Positions 27,065 to 36,410 are shown, numbered from the stretch's first letter. The stretch is DNA of 64,000 bases from Stenotrophomonas maltophilia R551-3 (GCF_000020665.1 NC_011071.1:4392501-4456500), one strand, 5' to 3'. Made by a program: numbers and translations. Notes: generated by a model from the letters alone, not told the origin.

Positions 27065-27241
27065 TTAGCGATGGTGCTTCAACGGGAGAACGATAGGCAC
27101 GAGCCATTACAGCGACGCGCGGCGGCCCCCCGTTCCTGCAGCCGTGCGTCCGTCCAGGACGTCGCCGGCTGCCCCCCTGGCCGCCGGAAAGGAGCGCACG
27201 CTAGCACGTCCCGCGCAGGGTGTGCAGGTTTCACATTCCCC
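27065..27241 (-). promoter_or_regulatory. Presumed promoter region of the APE operon
   Basis: About 180 bases between the cydB hairpin and the apeC start. No gene is seen. A TATCGT on the minus strand about 35 bases before apeC could be a -10 box, but I see no good -35 and no regulator site I can name. Confidence 0.35.
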
Positions 27242-27274
27242 AACACGGGGCCCGGCAACGGCAGGCCCCGTGTT
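27242..27274. terminator. Hairpin after cydB
   Basis: Arms AACACGGGGCC (27242-27252) and GGCCCCGTGTT (27264-27274) around an 11-nt loop, 8 bases past the cydB stop on the minus strand. There is no U run. It probably separates cydAB from the downstream APE operon. Confidence 0.6.
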
Positions 27275-27281
27275 CAATCGA

Positions 27282-28295
27282 TCAGTGGTAACCGGTGTCG
27301 GCGTGCACCTTGCCGCGGAATACCCGGTAGGACCACGCCGTATAGCCGAGGATGACCGGCAGCAATATGACCAGCCCGACCAGCGTGAAGCCCAGCGACG
27401 ACGCCGGCGCGGCGGCCTGCCACAGGGTCATCGACGGTGGCAGCAGATAAGGCCACATGCCCAGTACCAGGCCGAGGAAGCCGAGCACGAACAGGGCCAG
27501 GCTGAGCAGGAACGGCGGCAGGTCACGGCGCGGGTGAGTGGCACTGCGCCACAGCGCGGCGGCCACCACCAGGGTCAGCAGCGGCACCGGTGACAGCCAC
27601 CAGAAGTTGCCGTCGCTGAACCAGCGATCCATCAACCGCGAATCGAGGAACGGCAGCCAGCTGCTCACAAGGCCCATCGCCGCGATCACCGCCACCACCA
27701 GTGGCCGGGTCATCTGCCGCGCCAGCGCCTGCACGCGCCCCTCGGTCTTCAGGATCAGCCAGGTGCTGCCCAGCAGCGCATAGCCGGCCACCAGCGCGGC
27801 ACCGGTCAGCATCGCGAACGGGCTGAACCAGGCAAACGGCCCGCCCTGATAGACACCGTCCACCAGCGGGATGCCCTGCACCAGGGTGCCGAGGATCACG
27901 CCCTGGGCAAACGTGGCCAACAACGAACCGAGGCCGAACGCCACGCTCCACAGCCGGCGCGATCGATGCGCCTTGAAGCGGAACTCGAAGGCCACACCGC
28001 GGAACACCAGCGCCACCACCAGCAGCAGCACCGGCAGGTACAGCGCCGACAGCAGCACCGCATACGCCTTTGGGAACGCCGCCAGCAGGCCGGCGCCACC
28101 GAGCACCAGCCAGGTCTCGTTGCCGTCCCAGATCGGCGCGGCGGTGTTCATCATCAGGTCCAGCTGTTCCTCGTCCTCGGCGAACGGGGCAAGGATGCCG
28201 ATGCCGAGCACGAAGCCGTCCAGCACCACGTACATCAGCACGCCGAAGCCGATCACCGCGAACCACGCCACCGGCAGCCAGGTCATCAGGTCCAT
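27282..28295 (-). CDS. cydB: Cytochrome bd-type quinol oxidase subunit II
   Basis: 337 aa, eight or nine membrane helices, with the family start MDLMTWLPVAWFAVIGFGV and the conserved WDGNETWLV segment. It forms the bd quinol oxidase with CydA, the last step of an oxygen-reducing chain that works at low oxygen; the short form resembles the cyanide-insensitive CioB. GAGGAG precedes the ATG at 28295. The cydA stop lies one base upstream, so the pair forms one transcript. No cydX-like peptide was found downstream. Confidence 0.92.
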   Translation of the reverse strand: MDLMTWLPVAWFAVIGFGVLMYVVLDGFVLGIGILAPFAEDEEQLDLMMNTAAPIWDGNETWLVLGGAGLLAAFPKAYAVLLSALYLPVLLLVVALVFRGVAFEFRFKAHRSRRLWSVAFGLGSLLATFAQGVILGTLVQGIPLVDGVYQGGPFAWFSPFAMLTGAALVAGYALLGSTWLILKTEGRVQALARQMTRPLVVAVIAAMGLVSSWLPFLDSRLMDRWFSDGNFWWLSPVPLLTLVVAAALWRSATHPRRDLPPFLLSLALFVLGFLGLVLGMWPYLLPPSMTLWQAAAPASSLGFTLVGLVILLPVILGYTAWSYRVFRGKVHADTGYH

Positions 28296-28296
28296 G

Positions 28297-29694
28297 TCAG
28301 CGCTCCTCCAGCGGTTCATCGGCCGCCGACAACGGACGCGCCGGGGTGTGGCTGCCGTGGTCCAGCGACGGCCCCTCGGCATACGGCTGCGGCCCATGGC
28401 GCAGGATCTTCACCAGGTACCAGATGCCCCAGCCGAACACGAAGGCATAGCCAACCACATAGACACCCAGCGACAACGCAGTCATCCACGCACTCTGCGG
28501 GCCGACCGCATCAGCGGTGCGCAGCACGCCATACACCACCCACGGCTGGCGCCCCATCTCGGTGACGAACCAGCCCGACAGAAGAGCGATGAAGCCGCTC
28601 GGCAGCATCCAGTTCCAGCCGCGCAGCAGCCACGGCGAATCCAGCAGCTTCTTCCGCCAGAGCTGGAACGCTGACACCCAGGCCAGCAGCAGCATCAACG
28701 TGCCCAGCCCGACCATGATGCGGAAGGCAAAGAACACTGGCGTCACCGGCGGCCGCTCGCTGGCCGGCACCGAGGTGAGCGGATCGAAGGTGCCGTCCAG
28801 GCTGTGGGTGAGGATCACGCTGCCCAGCTTCGGAATCGCCACTTCGAAGTCGTTGCGCTCTTCCTTCTCGTTCGGCAGCGCGAACACCACCAGCGGCACG
28901 CCCTCGCCTTCCTGGGTTTCATGCCAGTGCGCTTCCATCGCCGCGATCTTCATCGGCTGATGCTTGAGCGTGTTCAGTCCATGCATGTCGCCGACGAAGA
29001 TCTGTACCGGCACGGTCAGTGCGGCGAACGCCACCGCCGCGATCAGCATGCGCCGTCCGGCCTCGACATGTGTGCCCTTGCGCAGGTACCACGCGCCGAC
29101 GCCACCGATCACGAAACAGGTGGTGATGAACGAGCCCAGCGCCATGTGGGCCAGGCGATAGGGGAACGAGGGGTTGAACACCACCTGCCACCAGTCCACC
29201 GGATGCACGATGCCGTTGACCATCTCGTAGCCGGCCGGTGTATGCAGCCAGCTGTTGGACGACAGGATCCAGAACGTGGAGAACAGCGTGCCCAGCGCCA
29301 CCATGCAGGTGGAGAAGAAATGCAGGCGCGGCGAGACCCGGCCCCAGCCGAACATCATCACGCCGAGGAAGCTGGCTTCCAGGAAGAACGCGGTCAGCAC
29401 CTCATAGGTCAGCAACGGACCGATGACCGTACCGGCCACCTCGCTCAATCGTGGCCAGTTGGTGCCGAACTGGAAGGCCATGACGATGCCGCTGACTACG
29501 CCCATGCCGAACGACACGGCGAAGATCTTCTGCCAGAAGAAATACAGCTCGCGCCACACGGGCAACTTCGTGCGCAGCCACCGCCATTCGATGAAGGCCA
29601 GCCAGCTGGCCGTACCGATGGTGAAGGCGGGGAACAGCACGTGGAAACTGATGACGAATCCGAACTGGATCCGGGACAACAACAACGCGTCCAA
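28297..29694 (-). CDS. cydA: Cytochrome bd-type quinol oxidase subunit I, TTG start
   Basis: 465 aa. Nine helices carry the haem ligands. The quinol-side signature GWFVTEMGRQPW is present, and the Q-loop is short, as in CioA-type oxidases. The start is TTG at 29692-29694: a full AGGAGG lies six bases before it, and it gives the family N-terminus LDALLLSRIQFGF. Longer in-frame starts, up to 29979, add unrelated sequence and overlap the neighbouring permease gene. No ANR/FNR box was recognised in the 128 bases upstream. Confidence 0.92.
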   Translation of the reverse strand: MDALLLSRIQFGFVISFHVLFPAFTIGTASWLAFIEWRWLRTKLPVWRELYFFWQKIFAVSFGMGVVSGIVMAFQFGTNWPRLSEVAGTVIGPLLTYEVLTAFFLEASFLGVMMFGWGRVSPRLHFFSTCMVALGTLFSTFWILSSNSWLHTPAGYEMVNGIVHPVDWWQVVFNPSFPYRLAHMALGSFITTCFVIGGVGAWYLRKGTHVEAGRRMLIAAVAFAALTVPVQIFVGDMHGLNTLKHQPMKIAAMEAHWHETQEGEGVPLVVFALPNEKEERNDFEVAIPKLGSVILTHSLDGTFDPLTSVPASERPPVTPVFFAFRIMVGLGTLMLLLAWVSAFQLWRKKLLDSPWLLRGWNWMLPSGFIALLSGWFVTEMGRQPWVVYGVLRTADAVGPQSAWMTALSLGVYVVGYAFVFGWGIWYLVKILRHGPQPYAEGPSLDHGSHTPARPLSAADEPLEER

Positions 29695-29822
29695 GGGACG
29701 CCTCCTGCCAGCTGCCGGTGGGATACCGCACCACTTTAGGTGGATATTGTTAAAACGGGATGCGACCGGGTGACGCGCTGCTTCACTTTGTCGCAGGGAA
29801 GCTGGATGACAGAATGAACGGG

Positions 29823-31022
29823 CTACAGGGGCTTCAGCAAGGTCAAGGGCGGCTCCTTGGCGATTCGCAGGGCCCGGGGTACCAATGCAGTCAAGCAGGC
29901 CGCCATCACCAGTACGACAGCGCTCGATATCGAGAACCACAGTGAACCTGTGATGCCATCCTGTGGCGGCCCTATCCACTGCAACGACAACGCGCCGAGC
30001 AGGGCGCCCAGTGTGGTGAACAGTGAAACTTCGAACATGATTTCGGCAAAGATCACTGAGCCGCGAGCACCGAGTGTCCGTCGAACCCCAATGGAGTGCC
30101 GGCGCCGATCAAGCCAGGCGCCTACGACTCCGGAAACCCCGGCCATCAGCACACCGAGAACGATGGCCGTCATGACCGCGAGCACGGTCGTAGCGAAGCG
30201 ATCAGCTTTGACGTAGGCGTCGCGATATCCCGCCAGCGTCTCGACACCGGTCGAATTCACGATCCGATAGGGCCGCTGCAGCGCATCGACAGTGCGATCA
30301 AGCGATGAACGATCAACCTCCGACTTCCACTTCGCCAGATAATAGCGACTGGCGCCCGTGGGAAGGCCCGGAAGCAGCGCCCACTGCGAGTCCCGCTCAT
30401 TGCCTCCTGGTGCCGGTCCAGCAACAGACGCAAATACGCCCACGATGACCCGGCTGCTGCCGGGGCCGAAATACAGGTGGCGGCCAACAGCACTCTCCGT
30501 TCCGAACAGACGGGCAGCCAGCGCTTCACTGATCAGCACTATCGGAGCACCTTCAGCCATGTCGTCCTCTGTGGCATCCCGTCCCAGGACGATTCCCGCG
30601 CCCAGCATCGCCAGCAAGCCAGAGCTGGCAGTTGCCACGGGAATGCGATCACATCCAGCAACGTCTGTCGTACCCGCGTTCATCGAGTACGCCATGGCCG
30701 ACTCGCTGGTGCACACGCCGTATCGATGGGCTCTTCCCCCGAACGGAACAGCGTCGCTCACAACCGTGTCCTGAACACCGGGCAGCCGGATCGCGGACAG
30801 GTCTGCCCGCAGCACTGCAGCATCAGCGCCTTCTTCGACATCCGAGACCCTGACCACACCAATCGATACTGCGTCCCGGATGCTGCGGGTGTTCAATCTG
30901 GCGAAGCTGTCCAGCACAGATTGCAGTGCGAACGCACATGCCAGGCTTGCAAGCGCAGCCTGCACTGCAAGCAGTGCGGCGCTTCCCAGATGTCGTCGAG
31001 TCTCCCTCATTGATTCGAACAT
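29823..31022 (-). CDS. MacB/FtsX-family ABC transporter permease (second of pair)
   Basis: 399 aa. An N-terminal helix (residues 11-29) is followed by a periplasmic MacB-type core, then an FtsX domain with three C-terminal helices and the coupling segment RRRHSIGVRRTLGARGSV. It starts at ATG 31022, one base after the stop of the upstream permease. Codons and bases are visibly less GC-rich than in neighbouring genes. MacB permeases need an ATPase, and neither this gene nor its partner encodes one; none lies nearby. Substrate unknown. Confidence 0.8.
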   Translation of the reverse strand: MFESMRETRRHLGSAALLAVQAALASLACAFALQSVLDSFARLNTRSIRDAVSIGVVRVSDVEEGADAAVLRADLSAIRLPGVQDTVVSDAVPFGGRAHRYGVCTSESAMAYSMNAGTTDVAGCDRIPVATASSGLLAMLGAGIVLGRDATEDDMAEGAPIVLISEALAARLFGTESAVGRHLYFGPGSSRVIVGVFASVAGPAPGGNERDSQWALLPGLPTGASRYYLAKWKSEVDRSSLDRTVDALQRPYRIVNSTGVETLAGYRDAYVKADRFATTVLAVMTAIVLGVLMAGVSGVVGAWLDRRRHSIGVRRTLGARGSVIFAEIMFEVSLFTTLGALLGALSLQWIGPPQDGITGSLWFSISSAVVLVMAACLTALVPRALRIAKEPPLTLLKPL

Positions 31023-31023
31023 T

Positions 31024-32322
31024 TCAGGCAGCCCCCTTCGCGAAGGCACTCGACAGTGAGCTGACCCTGCAGATTCCAAACGATGGGACCAATGAACAGA
31101 GCAGCGTCGTGACGACTCCCAGACCAACCGCCATCAGCACTGCTCCGGCATGCATCGCTGTTATCGCGCTGGGCAGAACGTCTCCCGCAGCAACCACCCG
31201 GATTCCCAGCGTATAGGTGACGACAGCGAGCGCACTGCTTGCGACGCCCGCCGCGATGGATTCCCACATGAGCTGGATGAACACGTCTCGGCGTCGCGCT
31301 CCCAGTGCACGTCGAATCGCGAGCTCCCGCCGACGGCGCCCCAGACTGAAGCTCAGCAGCGCCGCCGCGTTGACGATGCACACGCCGAGAAGGATCAGCG
31401 ACAACCGAAGCTGCATCCTGGCCTGCTCCGGAACCAATCCCAGCCTGTCCAGCCAATCCATCAACGGCCAGAGTGCCACCTGCTGGGCGCCTGGCTCGAT
31501 CCGAAGCCCCTTCTCCTGCGCATAGGCGTTCAGATTCGCGCGGTAAGCGGCGACATCATCTGCGGTGGGCAGCCACGCCCACAATTGAAGCCAGGAAACA
31601 TTGGCCCCTGCAGGATCCGTGTCCTGGTCACCACCCCAGATCGCCGTCCCGTCCACAACAGTCAGTTTGTCTGCGATTGCGGTTTCAACCGGCAGGTAGA
31701 TCTCGTCAGGTTCCACAAACGGCCTGCGTGTGAGATCTCCCTGAAACATTGGCACCGGATGCCAATCCTCCGCGACACCCACCACGGTGTAGGCGCGTCT
31801 ACCCAGTTCCAACCGATGACCAACGCAGTCCTGTGCACACTCGCGCGCTGCGAGCGCACGCGACAGAACCACGATTCGGCTCGCAGCATGCCCCTCCTCG
31901 GCGGTCCATGCGCGCCCTTGAACAACGGCAATGCCAAGGACACTGAAGACTTCGGACGTGGCGAACCTGGCACGCAGTCTTGCGCTGGGCTCTCCCGGCC
32001 GGGAGAGCGTCACCGCGCCCCCTGCCATTGCTGCCTGCTTCCACGTCCGGCCTTGGTTCAGAAGCACCTTCGCGTCTGGCCAGGTCAGTGCCTGGCCAGG
32101 ATCCGGAGAGCCACTGCGCAGTGCATCTGGACGCGCGTCAAGGTAGGGGCGGAACAATGCCGAGCTCCGGCCTGGAGCGGGATCCGACGATGCCTGGAGA
32201 ACAATGGAAAGCATCACGGTGGTGATCCCTACCCCCGCACCCAGCATGAGAGCGATTGCCAGATGAGTGCCGATTCGCTGCTTGAATCGGGCGAGCGAAA
32301 GCTGGATGTAGTAGAGCATCAT
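31024..32322 (-). CDS. MacB/FtsX-family ABC transporter permease (first of pair)
   Basis: 432 aa. One N-terminal helix (LAIALMLGAGVGITTVML), a large extracytoplasmic MacB-like core, and an FtsX domain with RRRRELAIRRALGARRRDVF ending in three helices. It resembles permeases of antimicrobial-peptide or macrolide export systems. Two weaker features are notable: no ATP-binding subunit and no adaptor gene adjoin it, and the sequence is less GC-rich than its surroundings, hinting at acquisition by transfer. ATG at 32322; a second ATG follows directly. Confidence 0.8.
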   Translation of the reverse strand: MMLYYIQLSLARFKQRIGTHLAIALMLGAGVGITTVMLSIVLQASSDPAPGRSSALFRPYLDARPDALRSGSPDPGQALTWPDAKVLLNQGRTWKQAAMAGGAVTLSRPGEPSARLRARFATSEVFSVLGIAVVQGRAWTAEEGHAASRIVVLSRALAARECAQDCVGHRLELGRRAYTVVGVAEDWHPVPMFQGDLTRRPFVEPDEIYLPVETAIADKLTVVDGTAIWGGDQDTDPAGANVSWLQLWAWLPTADDVAAYRANLNAYAQEKGLRIEPGAQQVALWPLMDWLDRLGLVPEQARMQLRLSLILLGVCIVNAAALLSFSLGRRRRELAIRRALGARRRDVFIQLMWESIAAGVASSALAVVTYTLGIRVVAAGDVLPSAITAMHAGAVLMAVGLGVVTTLLCSLVPSFGICRVSSLSSAFAKGAA

Positions 32323-32640
32323 CCAACTGCATCCGGCATTGGCTTACTCGCGCACCTGTCCATGTGATTCTCACTCCATACCCCTGGAAACTGATGGTTG
32401 AGAATCTCTGATTGTGAAACTGCGCCTCAAGTGGAGACATGGAATTTGCAACTTTCCTCAGGAAACACACGCAGCTCGTAGGTCCTGGATAGAGCCACCG
32501 ACACTGATGACGAGACCGAGGTGACGGAATCTGACGCGGAAGACCAACTGTCGATTTGCAGACAACGCCCGATGCCTGGCCATCTGATCGGGTGTTGGAG
32601 GAAAAAGCGTCCAGAATCAGGTGCAGGCGTCAGTGCTTTC
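32323..32640. other. Gene-free stretch before the permease pair
   Basis: 318 bases of comparatively AT-rich DNA. I searched both strands for a small peptide gene that the permeases could export. Only unconvincing frames without a good ribosome-binding site and family resemblance were found. It likely carries the permease promoter and the 3' side of the sigma-factor operon, but no site can be named. Confidence 0.4.
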
Positions 32641-32856
32641 CTAGACCCAGAAATACCAGACAGCCGCCGCCACCAACGCCCCCAGCAACACCACCTGCAC
32701 CACCACATAGCCCACGCCACTGTCACGCGACTCTGCGGCAATGCGCTTCTGCAGCGCCTCGCTCACATCCGGCGTTTCTTCCTGTTGCGTCTGCTCACGC
32801 AACGCCTGCGCCAGCGCGCGTTCTTCCGCATCGCGAGGGTCAGTCGATGGGCTCAC
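32641..32856 (-). CDS. Small single-helix membrane protein after the sigma factor
   Basis: 71 aa. A charged N-terminal half, rich in Glu, Arg and Gln (ERALAQALREQTQQEETPD), precedes one C-terminal transmembrane helix (VGYVVVQVVLLGALVAAAVWYFWV). The ATG overlaps the sigma-factor stop (ATGA), so the two are coupled. Position and topology would suit a minimal membrane anti-sigma factor, but no known anti-sigma domain or zinc motif is visible; this is a guess from context. Confidence 0.75.
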   Translation of the reverse strand: MSPSTDPRDAEERALAQALREQTQQEETPDVSEALQKRIAAESRDSGVGYVVVQVVLLGALVAAAVWYFWV

Positions 32857-33506
32857 AGCAATTCTCCGGCGGCGGCATGCCGCGTCAGTTCCTGCTTCAG
32901 GACCTGGCGCGCGCGGTGCAGGTGGATCTTGATGGTACCGCGTGCCAGCCCGGTCACCTGCTCGATCTCGGCCAGGTCGAAGTCCTCCAGATAGTGCAGG
33001 CCGACAATCAATCGTTGCGGTGCACTCAACCGCTCCAGCGCGATGCCAAGATGGCGGCCGGCCTGCAGCGCCTCGCTGAATTCGGCCGGCCCCGGGCCTT
33101 CATCGCCGATCCCCAGTTCCTCCGGCACCTCCACCGCCACCATCCATTGCGCCTCCAGCCGCCGCCGGCGCAGGTGCTGCAGCGCGGAGGTGTAGGCCAC
33201 CCGGGAAACCCAGGTGCGCAGCGAGGATTCAAAGCGAAACCGGTGCAGCTGGCGGAACACGGCCAGGAAGGTCTCCTGCAGCAGGTCGGCCACCTGGTCG
33301 CGGTCGCCGACCATGCGCCCGATCACATGCGCGCAGGTGCGCTGGTGGGTCTCGACCAGCTGCGAAAACGCCGCCTGCGAGCCATCGATGATGGCCCGTA
33401 CCAGGGCCTGGTCCGCATCCAGCGGTTCAACAGCCGGTGCGGCCGCTGCTGTGTCCTGCCGGTCACGACCCCTCAATGCCGACAGTGCGTCGCCAAGCAG
33501 GCTCAT
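32853..33506 (-). CDS. ECF-type RNA polymerase sigma factor
   Basis: 217 aa. Region 2 is seen in DQVADLLQETFLAVFRQLHRF (its core DLLQETF) and region 4 in LARGTIKIHLHRARQVLKQE, the DNA-binding helix-turn-helix. About 45 extra residues lie before region 2. ECF factors direct polymerase to stress promoters and are normally held by a cognate anti-sigma factor. The ATG at 33506 starts MSLLGDALSALRG; a longer frame to 33629 would overlap nothing useful and lacks resemblance. It is flanked in one operon by small membrane proteins of 109 and 71 aa. Confidence 0.88.
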   Translation of the reverse strand: MSLLGDALSALRGRDRQDTAAAAPAVEPLDADQALVRAIIDGSQAAFSQLVETHQRTCAHVIGRMVGDRDQVADLLQETFLAVFRQLHRFRFESSLRTWVSRVAYTSALQHLRRRRLEAQWMVAVEVPEELGIGDEGPGPAEFSEALQAGRHLGIALERLSAPQRLIVGLHYLEDFDLAEIEQVTGLARGTIKIHLHRARQVLKQELTRHAAAGELL

Positions 33507-33543
33507 GTGCGGGGCGCCCCCTGTGCCCGTGGCATGTCCTGGC

Positions 33544-33873
33544 TCAGCCCTTGCGCGCGACGGGACGGGTGAAGTGCCAGGCCAGCAGCTGGCCGAGGCC
33601 GGCACTGCCCACCATTGCGGCAGCGGCACCGAAGGTCAGGTCACGGGCACCGATGGCTTCCAGCAGGGCCATGGCCAGCGCCAGGCAGACCAGGCTGATG
33701 CCCCAGCGCAATGCGCCTTGGCGGCGGCGCTCTTCCTCCAGCATGGCCAGCGAGCGGATCACTTCCTCCGGCACATGGGGAGCGACCAGTTTGCTGCGGG
33801 CGCGGGCATCGGCAATGGCGTGGATCGCGTAGGCGATGCAGATGAAGAGGGTGATCGGGATCAGTTCCTGCAT
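33544..33873 (-). CDS. Small membrane protein before the ECF sigma gene
   Basis: 109 aa with a hydrophobic N-terminus (LIPITLFICIAYAIHAIAD), a charged middle (EEVIRSLAMLEEERRR) and two further helices. Its layout resembles the DUF6249-type membrane proteins that accompany sigma factors in Xanthomonadaceae, an assignment from memory. It is first in a three-gene operon, 37 bases ahead of the sigma gene, and could sense or tether. Function unknown. Confidence 0.78.
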   Translation of the reverse strand: MQELIPITLFICIAYAIHAIADARARSKLVAPHVPEEVIRSLAMLEEERRRQGALRWGISLVCLALAMALLEAIGARDLTFGAAAAMVGSAGLGQLLAWHFTRPVARKG

Positions 33874-34040
33874 GGTCGGGCTCCTGTTCGGTGGATGATG
33901 CGGGTTCAGGAGAATGGATGCGCAAGCCCGGCAACCGGTTGCACCACTTTGCCAATCCCGCTGCCATGACCTGTGGCCCCCTCCCCCGGCCCGGGCGGCT
34001 GCTACCCTTGCCCGGTTTCCTCTACTGGTGCTGTCCGCCC

Positions 34041-36410
34041 ATGTCCCGAGTGCTGCCCCTGTCCCTCCTGCTGTCGGCCGTGCTGGCCGCACCGGCTGCG
34101 CATGCCGCGCCGACGCCGATCACCATCGAACAGGCCATGGCCGACCCGGACTGGATCGGTCCGCCGGTCGAGAAGGCCTGGTGGTCGTGGAACAGCCAGC
34201 AGGTGGAATACCAGCTCAAGCGCAGCGGCAGCCCGGTGCGCGATACCTTCCGCCAGCCGGTGGCGGGTGGCGTGGCCGCACAGGTGGCCGATGACCAGCG
34301 CGGCACCCTGGACGTGGCCGAGCCGGTCTACGACCGCAGCCGCAGCCGCAGCGCCTTCGTCCGCAATGGCGACGTGTTCGTGCGCGACCTGCGCAGCGGC
34401 GCGCTGACGCAGCTGACCCGCAGCAACGAGCGCGCGGGCAACGTGAACTTCGCCGCCGACAATGGCGTGATCTGGCGCGTCGGCCAGAACTGGTTCCACT
34501 GGACCGCCGCCAGCGGCGTGCAGCAGGTGGCCAGCCTGAAGGCCGAAAAGGACCCACGTACGCCGCCGAAGGCCGACGTGCTGCGCGACCAGCAGCTGCG
34601 CACGCTGGAAACCCTTCGCCGCGACCGTGACCAGCGCGAAGCACTGAAGGACCAGGACCAGCGCTGGCGCCAGGCTGACCCGACCCGCGCGCCGGGCCCG
34701 GTGTACCTGGGCGCCGACGTGGAGATCGCCGACAGCGTGCTGTCGCCTGACCTGACCCACCTGGTCGTGGTGACCAAGCCGAAGGACTTCGATGACGGCC
34801 GTGGCGGCAAGATGCCGCTGTACGTGACCGAGTCGGGCTACGAGGAAACCGAAGACACCCGCACCCGCGTCGGCCGTAACGGCTTCGAGCCGCACACGCT
34901 GTGGTACGTGGACGTGCGCACCGGCAAGGCCGAGAAAGTCTCGCTGGCCGGCCTGCCGGGCATCAGCACCGATCCGCTGGCCGAGCTGCGCCGCAAGGCC
35001 GGCAAGGACGCGCTGAAGGGCGAGCGCAGCCTGCAGGTGATGAGCGACTTCATGGGCGGTGGCATCCGCTGGAGCCCCGATGGCCAGCAGGCCGCGGTGA
35101 TGCTGCGTGCCAACGACAACAAGGACCGCTGGATCATCAGCGTCAACGCTACCGATGGCCGCGTGCAGAACCGCCATCGCCTGACCGACAGCGGCTGGAT
35201 CAACTGGGGCTTCAACGATTTCGGCTGGATGGCCGATGGCCGCACGCTGTGGCTGCTGTCCGAGGAATCGGGCTTCTCGCACCTGTACACCCAGGCCGGC
35301 ACAGCCAAGCCGCAGGCGCTGACCAGCGGCAAGTGGGAAACCTCGGCGCCGGTGCCGTCGGCCGATGGCAAGGGCTTCTATTTCCTGTGCAACCAGCAGG
35401 CACCGCATGACTACGAAGTCTGCGCGGTGGACACCGGCAACCGCCAGGTGCGCGAGCTGACCAGCCTCAACGGCGTGGAAGACTTCTCGTTGTCGCCGGA
35501 CGGCCAGCAGCTGCTGGTGCGCTATTCCGGTGCCTACCTGCCGCCGCAGCTGGCCGTGCTGCCGAGCACCGGTGGCCAGGCCCGCGTACTGACCGACACC
35601 CGCACTGCCGACTACAAGGCGCGCCAGTGGATCCAGCCGAAGCTGGTGGCGGTGCCGTCCAAGCACGGTGCCGGCGTGGTCTGGGCCAAGTACTACGAAC
35701 CGGAAAACAAGGAACCCGGCAAAAAGTACCCGATCGTGATGTTCGTGCACGGTGCCGGCTACCTGCAGAACGTGCACCAGCGCTACCCGGCCTACTTCCG
35801 CGAGCAGATGTTCCACAACCTGCTGGTGCAGAAGGGCTACATCGTGCTGGACATGGATTACCGTGGCAGCGAGGGCTACGGCCGCGACTGGCGAACGGCG
35901 ATCTACCGCAACATGGGCCACCCGGAACTGGAAGACTACAAGGACGGCCTGGACTGGCTGGTCGATACCCAGCAGGGTGACCGCGATCATGCCGGCATCT
36001 ACGGCGGTTCCTACGGCGGCTTCATGACCTTCATGGCCCTGTTCCGCTCGCCGGGCACGTTCAAGGCCGGCGCCGCGCTGCGCCCGGTGGTCGACTGGCA
36101 CCAGTACAACCACGGCTATACCAGCAACATCCTCAACACCCCGGACATCGATCCGGAGGCGTACCGCGTGTCCTCGCCGATCGAGTACGCGCAGAACCTG
36201 CAGGACAACCTGCTGATCGCCCACGGCATGATGGATGACAACGTGTTCTTCCAGGACTCGGTGAACCTCACCCAGCGCCTGATCGAACTGCACAAGGACA
36301 ACTGGTCGATCGCACCGTACCCGCTGGAGCGCCACGGCTACGTGCGCGCCGATTCCTGGCTGGACCAGTACAAGCGCATCCTCAAGCTGTTCGAGCAGAA
36401 CCTGAAGTGA
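34041..36410 (+). CDS. Secreted S9 prolyl dipeptidyl peptidase (DPP-IV type)
   Basis: 789 aa. The ATG at 34041 begins a signal peptide (RVLPLSLLLSAVLAAPAAHA). A beta-propeller (about 70-530) is followed by an alpha/beta-hydrolase domain with the catalytic Ser657 in GGSYGGFM, an Asp at about 732 (GMMDDN) and His765 (ERHGYV). DPP-IV enzymes cut Xaa-Pro dipeptides from peptide N-termini; here in the periplasm or outside. A longer in-frame start at 33891 lacks a signal. The gene ends in GTGA shared with the Nudix gene. Confidence 0.9.
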   Translation: MSRVLPLSLLLSAVLAAPAAHAAPTPITIEQAMADPDWIGPPVEKAWWSWNSQQVEYQLKRSGSPVRDTFRQPVAGGVAAQVADDQRGTLDVAEPVYDRSRSRSAFVRNGDVFVRDLRSGALTQLTRSNERAGNVNFAADNGVIWRVGQNWFHWTAASGVQQVASLKAEKDPRTPPKADVLRDQQLRTLETLRRDRDQREALKDQDQRWRQADPTRAPGPVYLGADVEIADSVLSPDLTHLVVVTKPKDFDDGRGGKMPLYVTESGYEETEDTRTRVGRNGFEPHTLWYVDVRTGKAEKVSLAGLPGISTDPLAELRRKAGKDALKGERSLQVMSDFMGGGIRWSPDGQQAAVMLRANDNKDRWIISVNATDGRVQNRHRLTDSGWINWGFNDFGWMADGRTLWLLSEESGFSHLYTQAGTAKPQALTSGKWETSAPVPSADGKGFYFLCNQQAPHDYEVCAVDTGNRQVRELTSLNGVEDFSLSPDGQQLLVRYSGAYLPPQLAVLPSTGGQARVLTDTRTADYKARQWIQPKLVAVPSKHGAGVVWAKYYEPENKEPGKKYPIVMFVHGAGYLQNVHQRYPAYFREQMFHNLLVQKGYIVLDMDYRGSEGYGRDWRTAIYRNMGHPELEDYKDGLDWLVDTQQGDRDHAGIYGGSYGGFMTFMALFRSPGTFKAGAALRPVVDWHQYNHGYTSNILNTPDIDPEAYRVSSPIEYAQNLQDNLLIAHGMMDDNVFFQDSVNLTQRLIELHKDNWSIAPYPLERHGYVRADSWLDQYKRILKLFEQNLK

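Noticed and set aside
27065..27281. cydX small subunit gene after cydB
   Set aside because: No short hydrophobic frame with a start and ribosome-binding site was found on the minus strand here.
32323..32640. A peptide or RiPP precursor gene next to the orphan permeases
   Set aside because: Candidate frames, such as one starting MSPLEAQFHNQ at 32440, run on into the permease gene out of frame and lack a ribosome-binding site and a leader/core pattern.
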